Source of the DNA: Georgenia sp.
Lineage (GTDB): Bacteria; Actinomycetota; Actinomycetes; Actinomycetales; Actinomycetaceae
Direction: 5' to 3'
Length of the DNA stretch: 5,066 nucleotides
Assembly: GCA_027322565.1 (NCBI GenBank)
Contig: DAHVRG010000002.1
Coordinates: 1-5,066 of the forward strand
Positions 1-4,465 of this stretch are shown here, piece by piece. Position 1 is the first letter of the stretch. The number at the start of each line of letters is the position of its first letter. The translations under genes were made by a program, and so were the position numbers. The notes under the pieces were generated by a model, which was not told where the DNA came from, did not search any database, and worked only from the letters and a program-made list of their open reading frames with translations.

Positions 1-126
1 GTCCCCGACGAGCACGGTGCCGAGACCCGGCACGACCCCGCGCTCGCGCAGCGCCGCGACCCGGGCGGTGAGCTCGCCCTTGATCTGCGCCGCGGTGGCT
101 CTCCCGTCGAGAACCTGGGCGGTCAC
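1..126 (-). CDS. folD: Bifunctional methylenetetrahydrofolate dehydrogenase/cyclohydrolase FolD, N-terminal 42 residues (cut by window edge)
   Basis: FolD interconverts 5,10-methylene-THF, 5,10-methenyl-THF and 10-formyl-THF in the cytoplasm, using NADP. Only 42 codons are visible. They begin [18 protein letters not shown] after the initiator and end GTVLVGD, matching the usual FolD opening (a short strand followed by the first helix, then the LxxxxVGDDPAS strand). The catalytic Tyr/Lys pair lies beyond the edge, so activity cannot be judged. The start is GTG at 124-126. It overlaps the glyA stop codon as GTGA, with a GAGGG ribosome site at 136-140 inside the end of glyA, so translation is probably coupled to glyA. 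The biochemical link is direct, because SHMT makes the methylene-THF that FolD uses. The gene should therefore share the riboswitch-controlled transcript of glyA. Identification rests on a short stretch plus context. Confidence 0.88.
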   Translation of the reverse strand, partial: MTAQVLDGRATAAQIKGELTARVAALRERGVVPGLGTVLVGD

Positions 127-1421
127 TGCTGGAGGCCCTCGTAGAGGGGGAACGCCTCCGTCAGCGCCCGGACACGGACACGCAGCGTATCGACGTCGGC
201 CGCGGTCCCCTGGCTCAGCGCCGTGGCGATGATGTCGGCGACCTCGGTGAACTCGGTGGCCCCGAAGCCGCGGGTGGCGAGCGCGGGAGTGCCGATCCGC
301 AGGCCGGAGGTCACGCGCGGGGGACGGGGGTCGAAGGGGACGGCGTTGCGGTTGACGGTGATGCCGGCGGCGTGGAGCAGGTCCTCGGCCTGCTGGCCGT
401 CGAGTGCCGAGCTGCGCAGGTCGACGAGGACGAGGTGGACGTCGGTGCCGCCGGTGACGACGGAGACGCCGGCCTCACGGACGTCCGGGGCGAGCAGCCG
501 CTCGGCGATGATCCGGGCACCCTCGAGGGTGCGGCGCTGCCGGTCGGCGAACTCCTCGCCAGCGGCGATCTTGAGCGCCACCGCCTTGGCCGCGACGACG
601 TGCATGAGCGGGCCGCCCTGCTGCCCGGGGAAGACGGCGGAGTTGAGCTTCTTGCCGAGGTCCTCCGCGTCGCGGCTGAGGATCATGCCCGAGCGGGGGC
701 CGCCGAGGGTCTTGTGGATCGTCGTCGAGACGACGTCGGAGTCGGGCACCGGGTTGGGGTGCAGGCCGGCGGCGACGAGGCCGGCGAAGTGCGCCATGTC
801 CGTCCACAGGTAGGCGCCGACCTCGTCGGCGATCTCGCGGAAGGCGGCGAAGTCCAGCTGCCGCGGGTAGGCCGACCAGCCGGCGATGATGACCTTGGGC
901 CGCTCGGCGAGCGCCTGCTCGCGCACCTGGTCCATCTCGATGCGGTGCGTCTGCTCGTCCACCCCGTAGGCGGCGATGTCGTACAGACGGCCGGAGAAGT
1001 TGATCTTCATGCCGTGGGTGAGGTGGCCGCCGTGCGGCAGCGACAGGCCGAGCACCTTGTCGCCGGGGCGGGCGATGGCGTGGAGCACGGCGGCGTTCGC
1101 CGTCGCGCCCGAGTGCGGCTGCACGTTGGTGAAAGCTGCACCGAAGAGCGACTTGGCGCGCTCGATCGCGAGGTTCTCCGCGATGTCGACCTGCTCGCAG
1201 CCGCCGTAGTAGCGCCGGCCGGGGTAGCCCTCGGCGTACTTGTTGGTGAGCACCGACCCCTGGGCCTGAAGGACGGCGCGCGGGACGAAGTTCTCGCTGG
1301 CGATCATCTCCAGCGTTTCGCGCTGGCGGGTGAGCTCGCCGTCGAGGACGGCGGCGATCTCCGGGTCGAGGTCGGTGAGGGGCAGGTCGGCGACCGGGCG
1401 GGTCTCGGTGGGCTGGCTCAT
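123..1421 (-). CDS. glyA: Serine hydroxymethyltransferase (PLP-dependent)
   Basis: GlyA converts serine and THF to glycine and 5,10-methylene-THF, the main cellular entry of one-carbon units. The 432-residue product has the normal length for bacterial SHMT. Visible landmarks are MIASENF (about 39-45), the [14 protein letters not shown] segment (61-74), [10 protein letters not shown] (128-137), the PLP-contacting DMAH (208-211), the Schiff-base lysine K237 in [25 protein letters not shown] (264-274), and the substrate-carboxylate arginine R375 in [10 protein letters not shown]. The [10 protein letters not shown] form and the C-terminal wording resemble mycobacterial GlyA1 as I remember it. I chose ATG at 1419-1421 because GGAGGAA lies 2 bases upstream at 1424-1430 and the protein then begins at the family's usual place. 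The in-frame extension to 1532 would run back through the riboswitch. folD overlaps the stop by 4 bases. Confidence 0.97.
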   Translation of the reverse strand: MSQPTETRPVADLPLTDLDPEIAAVLDGELTRQRETLEMIASENFVPRAVLQAQGSVLTNKYAEGYPGRRYYGGCEQVDIAENLAIERAKSLFGAAFTNVQPHSGATANAAVLHAIARPGDKVLGLSLPHGGHLTHGMKINFSGRLYDIAAYGVDEQTHRIEMDQVREQALAERPKVIIAGWSAYPRQLDFAAFREIADEVGAYLWTDMAHFAGLVAAGLHPNPVPDSDVVSTTIHKTLGGPRSGMILSRDAEDLGKKLNSAVFPGQQGGPLMHVVAAKAVALKIAAGEEFADRQRRTLEGARIIAERLLAPDVREAGVSVVTGGTDVHLVLVDLRSSALDGQQAEDLLHAAGITVNRNAVPFDPRPPRVTSGLRIGTPALATRGFGATEFTEVADIIATALSQGTAADVDTLRVRVRALTEAFPLYEGLQQ

Positions 1422-1423
1422 GG

Positions 1424-1430
1424 TTCCTCC
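1424..1430 (-). promoter_or_regulatory. Ribosome binding site of glyA
   Basis: GGAGGAA (read on the minus strand) ends two bases before the ATG at 1421; the GGAGG core is four bases from the ATG. It fixes the glyA start and rules out the longer in-frame reading to 1532. It is also the natural target if the upstream riboswitch acts on translation. Confidence 0.8.
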
Positions 1431-1445
1431 GCGTCTCACTGGTGT

Positions 1446-1459
1446 GCGCGCGTGCGCGC
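1446..1459 (-). other. GC-only hairpin between riboswitch aptamer and glyA ribosome site
   Basis: In the transcript, GCGCG and CGCGC form a perfect 5-bp stem around a CACG loop. It lies 12 bases after the last aptamer stem and 15 bases before the Shine-Dalgarno sequence. No run of U follows, so it is not a standard intrinsic terminator. It may be part of the riboswitch expression platform or simply a spacer structure. Alternating GC sequence forms such stems easily, so its function is inference. Confidence 0.4.
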
Positions 1460-1471
1460 TGTGCCGGTGAC

Positions 1472-1551
1472 CCTCGGCCCAGGCGGGCGACCTGAGGTCT
1501 GCGTGGTGTGTCGCTCCCCGGTGGTGATCCACCTGTGGCGCCAGTCGCGAC
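1472..1551 (-). promoter_or_regulatory. ZTP/ZMP riboswitch aptamer (pfl motif) upstream of glyA-folD
   Basis: Read on the minus strand, the leader shows the whole pfl/ZTP pattern. P1 is GUCGC (1551-1547) with GCGAC (1514-1510). It is followed by the conserved GACUGGCG, then P2 GGUGG (1533-1529) with CCACC (1524-1520) around AUCA, and then CGGGGAGCGA closing P1. A short linker leads to P3, CCUC (1497-1494) with GAGG (1475-1472), whose loop carries the signature CCGCCUGGGC. The class pseudoknot is available: GGCG at 1542-1539 with CGCC at 1485-1482. ZTP riboswitches bind ZMP/ZTP (AICAR nucleotides), which build up when 10-formyl-THF is low, and usually switch one-carbon and purine genes on. glyA and folD are typical targets of the class. 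The call comes from motif recognition by eye; no covariance model was run. Confidence 0.93.
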
Positions 1552-1558
1552 GGACCAC

Positions 1559-1564
1559 ACCCTA
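1559..1564 (-). promoter_or_regulatory. Putative -10 box of the glyA-folD promoter
   Basis: TAGGGT on the minus strand fits the actinobacterial TANNNT -10 pattern. A start site seven bases downstream falls at about 1552, one base before the first paired base of riboswitch stem P1 (1551), which is where a riboswitch leader should begin. No good -35 is seen at 17-18 bases; the spacer is occupied by a GC hairpin (1565-1581). The position supports an independent riboswitch-controlled transcript starting after the acetyltransferase gene. Confidence 0.55.
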
Positions 1565-1581
1565 GCGCCTCGCGGCGGCGC
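1565..1581 (-). other. GC-rich stem-loop just after the acetyltransferase gene
   Basis: GCGCC and GGCGC on the minus strand pair around a seven-base loop, 15 bases after the stop codon of the upstream acetyltransferase gene and directly before the TAGGGT -10. It could weakly terminate or stabilise the upstream transcript. No U-run follows, so it is not a classical terminator, and chance pairing in GC-rich DNA is possible. Confidence 0.3.
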
Positions 1582-1595
1582 GGCGTAGCAGCCGG

Positions 1596-2084
1596 TCAGC
1601 CCTCGGGCTCGTCCTCCCCGAGGATGCGGCGCAGGTAGGCGTAGGTGAGGTCGCCGGTGTGCTGGTCGTACTGGTGCTCGTAGCCGTGCTTGGCGTACAT
1701 CGACAGGTTCTGCTTGGAGTCCTGGCCGGTGAACACCCAGACCTCCTTGGTCTGCTCCGGCAGGTACTCCAGGACGGCCATGAGCAGCCGCGTGCCGATG
1801 CCCTGCCCCTGGAGGTCCGGGACGACGGCGAGCCGGCCGAGGTTGGCGCGCTCGCCCTCGAGCTCCACCCGGATGGAGCCGACGAGGCGGGTGCCCCGCC
1901 AGGCACCGAGCGTGACGACCTCCGGCCGCTGCAGGTCGGCCTGCAGCTCGGCGAGGGTCTGGGTCAGGGCCGGGATGTTGGGGTCACCGTAGAGCTGGGC
2001 CTCGGTGACGAAGGCGGCCCGCCTGACCGTCAGCAGCTCGCCCGCGGTCGCGTCGTCGACCACATCGATGCGCACGTCGTCCAT
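1596..2084 (-). CDS. GNAT-family N-acetyltransferase, substrate unknown
   Basis: The 162-residue product is a single GNAT domain, predicted to move an acetyl group from acetyl-CoA to an amine on an unidentified small molecule or protein in the cytoplasm. The acetyl-CoA-binding motif A is clear: LGRLAVVPDLQGQGIGTRLL at 82-101, with the pyrophosphate loop QGQGIG at 92-97. Motif B is NLSMYAKHGYEH at 126-137, whose Tyr130 sits where the usual general-acid Tyr lies. The N-terminal half (RRAAFVTEAQLYGDPNIPAL) is the variable substrate side and gives no specificity. I chose ATG at 2082-2084 because GAGGA lies 7 bases upstream (2092-2096); a GTG 45 bases further up adds residues with no family match. 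The gene lies 59 bases after purU on the same strand with no terminator between, so they may be co-transcribed. The riboswitch promoter follows it. Confidence 0.87.
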   Translation of the reverse strand: MDDVRIDVVDDATAGELLTVRRAAFVTEAQLYGDPNIPALTQTLAELQADLQRPEVVTLGAWRGTRLVGSIRVELEGERANLGRLAVVPDLQGQGIGTRLLMAVLEYLPEQTKEVWVFTGQDSKQNLSMYAKHGYEHQYDQHTGDLTYAYLRRILGEDEPEG

Positions 2085-2143
2085 GGCGTCATCCTCGCAC
2101 CGCGGCGGGGCCGAGGCGGGCACGTCCACGCCGTGATCCGCGC

Positions 2144-3001
2144 TCAGCGGAAGACGACGGTGCGGGCGCCGTCCCGCAGCACCCGGTGCTCGGCGTGCCA
2201 GCGCACCGCCCGCGCCAGGACCCGTCGCTCGACGTCCTCGCCGAGGGCGACCATCTCACGGACGTCGTCGCCGTGGTCGATCCGCTCGACGTCCTGCTCG
2301 ATGATCGGCCCCTCGTCGAGCTCGGCGGTGACGTAGTGGGCGGTCGCGCCGATGAGCTTGACGCCGCGGCTGTGCGCCTGGGCGTACGGCCGGGCGCCCT
2401 TGAAGCTCGGGAGGAAGGAGTGGTGGATGTTGATGACCCGTCCCTCGAGGCGCCGGCACAGGTCGTCGGACAGGACCTGCATGTAGCGAGCGAGGACGAC
2501 GAGCTCGACGTCGTGCTCCTCGACGAGCTCCAGCAGCCGGGCCTCGGCGGCCGGCTTCGTCTCCGGTGTCACGGGGACGTGGTGGAAGGGGTAGCCGTAG
2601 AAGTCGGCCATCGGCTCGAGGTCGCGGTGATTGGAGACGACGCCGACGACGTCGATGGGCAGGCGTTCGCTGCGCTCGCGGTAGCCGAGGTCGCTGAGGC
2701 AGTGCCCGGCCTTCGAGACGAGGATCAGGGTGCGCATCCGCCGGCCGACGACGTCGAGCCGCCAGGTCATCCCGAACTCGGGAGCGAGACGCGCCAGCGC
2801 CTCCTCGAGCACCGCGCGGGACTCGCCGACCTCGACCTGGACGCGCATGAAGAACAGGCCGGTGGACGCGTCACCGAACTGCTGCGACTCGGTGATGTTG
2901 CCGCCGTGGTCGGCCAGCAGGCCCGCGACGGCGCGCACGATGCCGGGCCGGTCGGGACAGGACAGGGACAGGACGAGGTGCTGGTCGCCGTGGTGAGTCA
3001 C
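2144..3001 (-). CDS. purU: Formyltetrahydrofolate deformylase
   Basis: PurU hydrolyses 10-formyl-THF to formate and THF, regenerating free THF and supplying formate. The 285 residues have the normal family length and order. An N-terminal ACT domain (about 8-85, starting LVLSLSCPDRPGIV) is the regulatory part; in E. coli it responds to glycine and methionine. A formyltransferase-fold domain follows (about 90-285). Active-site residues are visible as N191 and H193 in NIHHSFLPSFKGARPY and D229 in ELDEGPIIEQDV, equivalent to the Asn/His/Asp triad of PurN-type enzymes. LARYMQVLS (170-178) is also diagnostic. The start is GTG at 2999-3001. It puts the ACT domain at its normal distance but has no Shine-Dalgarno sequence, and a -10-like box seven bases upstream suggests a leaderless mRNA. 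It stands first in the minus-strand folate block and diverges from the ROK gene. Confidence 0.96.
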   Translation of the reverse strand: MTHHGDQHLVLSLSCPDRPGIVRAVAGLLADHGGNITESQQFGDASTGLFFMRVQVEVGESRAVLEEALARLAPEFGMTWRLDVVGRRMRTLILVSKAGHCLSDLGYRERSERLPIDVVGVVSNHRDLEPMADFYGYPFHHVPVTPETKPAAEARLLELVEEHDVELVVLARYMQVLSDDLCRRLEGRVINIHHSFLPSFKGARPYAQAHSRGVKLIGATAHYVTAELDEGPIIEQDVERIDHGDDVREMVALGEDVERRVLARAVRWHAEHRVLRDGARTVVFR

Positions 3002-3008
3002 GCGCCCG

Positions 3009-3014
3009 AGGCTA
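3009..3014 (-). promoter_or_regulatory. Putative -10 box of purU, implying a leaderless transcript
   Basis: TAGCCT on the minus strand ends seven bases before the GTG start of purU, so transcription would begin at or next to the start codon. No ribosome binding site is present in the bases before that GTG. No convincing -35 is seen at 17-18 bases. Leaderless genes with exactly this arrangement are common in Actinobacteria. Confidence 0.5.
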
Positions 3015-3042
3015 GTCCACCGCGTGCCGCTCCTCGGACAGC

Positions 3043-3095
3043 GAAGACGTCACCGGATCGTCATCGACAGCCTGTTGACGAGAAGACGTCCACCG
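3043..3095. repeat. Two copies of GAAGACGTC-(C)ACCG in the divergent promoter region
   Basis: GAAGACGTC occurs at 3043-3051 and again at 3082-3090, 39 bases apart, each followed by ACCG (with one extra C in the second copy). The core GACGTC is itself a palindrome. The second copy lies between the -35 and -10 of the presumed ROK-gene promoter; the first lies upstream of the purU -10. A paired regulator site is possible, but a nine-base repeat could also be chance. Confidence 0.35.
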
Positions 3096-3104
3096 ACCCA
3101 TATT
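3075..3104 (+). promoter_or_regulatory. Putative promoter of the ROK regulator gene
   Basis: TTGACG at 3075-3080 matches the -35 consensus in five of six positions. CATATT at 3099-3104, 18 bases on, matches the -10 consensus in four; TATTTA at 3101-3106 is an alternative but would be 20 bases away. The start site would be near 3111, giving a leader of about 24 bases. This is the most AT-rich part of the divergent region. Confidence 0.55.
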
Positions 3105-3125
3105 TAGACCATTCGGTGAAGTAAA
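3103..3125. promoter_or_regulatory. Candidate autoregulatory operator (23-bp dyad) of the ROK regulator
   Basis: An imperfect dyad with half-sites TTTA-N3-CA and TG-N3-TAAA, five bases apart and centred at 3114, overlaps the -10 and the predicted start site of the ROK gene and ends ten bases before its ATG. ROK repressors (NagC, Mlc and XylR types) bind AT-flanked dyads of similar size, and a site here would block transcription. The AT-rich ends stand out against very GC-rich surroundings. Binding by this protein is inference from position. Confidence 0.5.
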
Positions 3126-3134
3126 GGGGTGACC

Positions 3135-4352
3135 ATGGTCGGTCCTCAGTCGTCCCGCGGGGCGCACCGGCTCCGCGAGGCCAACCGGCGCGCGGCGCTG
3201 GCCCTGCTGCGCAGCCACGGGGCGCTCTCGCGGGCGGACCTGGCACGCGAGCTGCGCATCTCACCGACCACGGCGTCGAGCGTCGTCGCCGACCTCCTCG
3301 CGGCCGACCTCGTGCGGGAGGCGCCGGCAAGCACCCAGGGCCAGCGCGGACGGCCCGCGCGCCTCCTCGAGCTCGCGACCCCGCCCGGCGTCGTCGTCGG
3401 CGTCGACATCGGACGCAGGCACGCGCGGGTCGCCGTGGCGACGCGGGACGAGTCGGTCCTCGCCGAGGAGTACGTGCCGGTCCCGGCGGGTCAGGACCGC
3501 GAGCGCACCACCCGCGTCGTCCAGGAGTACATCGACGTGCTGCTCGAGCGCACCGGGCACGGCCACGCCGACCTGCGGGCGGTCGGCGTCGGCCTGCCCG
3601 GCCCGATCGAGCACGAGACGAACCTCATCGCCACCGGGTCGATCCTCCCCGAGTGGGTGGGCTACGACATCGTCTCGGTGCTCGGCGAGCACCTCCGCGC
3701 GCCGGTGTCCATCGACAACGACGCAAACCTCGGGATGCTCGGCGAGTGGCGCCACGGGGCCGCCAGGGGCTGCACCGACGCCGTCTACGTCAAGGTCTCG
3801 ACCGGCATCGGCTCCGGGCTCCTGCTCGGCGGGAGGCTCCATCGGGGCGCCGCCGGCACGGCCGGGGAGCTCGGACACACCCCGATCGAGCCCGAGGGGG
3901 CGGTGTGCCGGTGCGGCAGCCGCGGCTGCCTCGAGACCGTGGCCTCGGTGCCGAGCCTGCTGGCCATGCTCACGCCCACCCTCGGCGAGGACATCGCGCT
4001 GGCCGAGGTCCTGCGCCTGGCCGAGCGCGGCAACCGGGCCTGCCTGCGGGCGATCACCGACGTCGGCCGCGCCGTCGGCCGCGGGCTGGCCGTCATGTGC
4101 AACATCCTCAACCCGGCGGTCATCGTCGTCGGCGGCCCGCTCGTCGCCGCCGGCTCCCCGTTCCTCGACGGGGTGCGGGACACCGTGGTGCGGAGCTCCA
4201 TCCCGGCGAACGGCAATGTCGTCGACGTGCGTCCGGCAGCGCTGGAGAGCCGCTCCGAGCTCGTCGGTGCGCTCGCCCTCGCCGCCCGCACCGCCGTCGA
4301 CCGGTATGACGTCGACGATCACGAATCGGCGTCACTTTCTCCCAGACGTTGA
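3135..4352 (+). CDS. ROK-family transcriptional repressor, probably sugar-responsive
   Basis: The 405-residue product has the repressor layout of the family. A winged helix-turn-helix domain lies at about 12-80 (recognition region LSRADLARELRISPTTASSVVADLLAADLV, then a GQRGRP wing). A sugar-kinase-like domain follows, with DIG at 91-93, GVGLPGP (151-157), IDNDANL (193-199), STGIGSGLL (222-230), and the zinc motif: H248 with C258, C260 and C265 in CRCGSRGCLE. The phosphate loop reads DIGRRHARVAV, not the DIGGT of active ROK kinases, so it probably senses a sugar without phosphorylating it. I chose ATG at 3135 because AAAGGGG ends five bases upstream; the GTG at 3129 lies inside that ribosome site. 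It probably represses the adjacent uptake gene, 113 bases downstream on the same strand, and itself. The effector cannot be read from sequence. Confidence 0.93.
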   Translation: MVGPQSSRGAHRLREANRRAALALLRSHGALSRADLARELRISPTTASSVVADLLAADLVREAPASTQGQRGRPARLLELATPPGVVVGVDIGRRHARVAVATRDESVLAEEYVPVPAGQDRERTTRVVQEYIDVLLERTGHGHADLRAVGVGLPGPIEHETNLIATGSILPEWVGYDIVSVLGEHLRAPVSIDNDANLGMLGEWRHGAARGCTDAVYVKVSTGIGSGLLLGGRLHRGAAGTAGELGHTPIEPEGAVCRCGSRGCLETVASVPSLLAMLTPTLGEDIALAEVLRLAERGNRACLRAITDVGRAVGRGLAVMCNILNPAVIVVGGPLVAAGSPFLDGVRDTVVRSSIPANGNVVDVRPAALESRSELVGALALAARTAVDRYDVDDHESASLSPRR

Positions 4353-4366
4353 CGAACGTCACTGGG
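4341..4366 (+). promoter_or_regulatory. Palindrome across the ROK stop codon: operator or hairpin
   Basis: CCCAGACGTT (4341-4350) pairs with AACGT (4355-4359) and CTGGG (4362-4366), giving ten base pairs with a two-base bulge and a GACG loop. Inside it, GACGTT-N4-AACGTC (4345-4360) is a perfect dyad, and TGACG-N2-CGTCA (4350-4361) a second, overlapping one. The ROK stop codon (4350-4352) and a TTGACG -35-like box lie inside. No T-run follows, so intrinsic termination is unlikely; a repressor site over the next gene's -35 fits better. It does not resemble the dyad at 3103-3125. Confidence 0.45.
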
Positions 4367-4379
4367 GTGTAGCAAGAAT
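4349..4379 (+). promoter_or_regulatory. Putative promoter of the solute-binding-protein gene
   Basis: TTGACG (4349-4354) is a good -35. The best -10 is AAGAAT (4374-4379), with a long 19-base spacer; TAGCAA (4370-4375) at 15 bases is the alternative. Neither spacing is ideal, which would fit a regulated promoter that needs or excludes a protein at the overlapping palindrome. The implied leader is about 80 bases. Confidence 0.4.
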
Positions 4380-4391
4380 TACTCCATCCAC

Positions 4392-4410
4392 GGGCCGGTT
4401 CGTCCGGCCC
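4392..4410 (+). other. Stem-loop in the leader of the binding-protein gene
   Basis: GGGCCGG and CCGGCCC form a perfect 7-bp all-GC stem around the loop TTCGT. It lies after the presumed start site and 56 bases before the ATG at 4466. It lacks a following T-run, so it is more likely a 5' leader structure, or a weak end for the ROK transcript, than a typical terminator. Confidence 0.5.
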
Positions 4411-4425
4411 AGCGGCCGCGACGCC

Positions 4426-4441
4426 GTCTCGGCCCGGAGAC
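4426..4441 (+). other. Second, smaller stem-loop before the ribosome site
   Basis: GTCTC and GAGAC pair around the six-base loop GGCCCG, ending 13 bases before the AAGGAG ribosome site (4455-4460). Together with the stem at 4392-4410 it gives two hairpins in tandem in the leader. The stem is short and could be chance. Confidence 0.35.
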
Positions 4442-4465
4442 AACGCAGTTTTCCAAGGAGTGACT

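Noticed and set aside
1422..1532. N-terminal extension of glyA to 1532
   Set aside because: It would translate through the riboswitch, has no family match, and the ATG at 1421 has a strong ribosome site.
1472..1551. Glycine or THF riboswitch as the identity of the glyA leader
   Set aside because: Both were considered because the gene is glyA, but the CUGGCG, CGGGGAGCGA and CCGCCUGGGC blocks with the GGCG/CGCC pseudoknot belong to the ZTP class.
372..1565. Long plus-strand open frame of 397 codons opposite glyA
   Set aside because: Its translation is a low-complexity mix of G, V, E, D, R and A with no domain, and it is the mirror of an unmistakable glyA. Long antisense frames are expected at this GC content.
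2085..2129. Upstream GTG start for the acetyltransferase
   Set aside because: The extra 15 residues show no family similarity, while the ATG at 2084 has GAGGA at the right spacing.
2085..2143. Terminator or promoter between purU and the acetyltransferase
   Set aside because: Only weak four-base stems and no T-run or -10-like box were found, so a shared transcript is the simpler reading.
2186..3124. Plus-strand frame of 312 codons opposite purU
   Set aside because: It lies opposite an intact purU, has no recognisable motif, and its composition reflects the reverse complement of GC-biased codons.
3129..3134. GTG at 3129 as start of the ROK gene
   Set aside because: It overlaps the AAAGGGG ribosome site that serves the ATG at 3135.
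3261..4322. Minus-strand frame of 353 codons opposite the ROK gene
   Set aside because: The ROK reading shows all family motifs; this one shows none and is compositionally a shadow.
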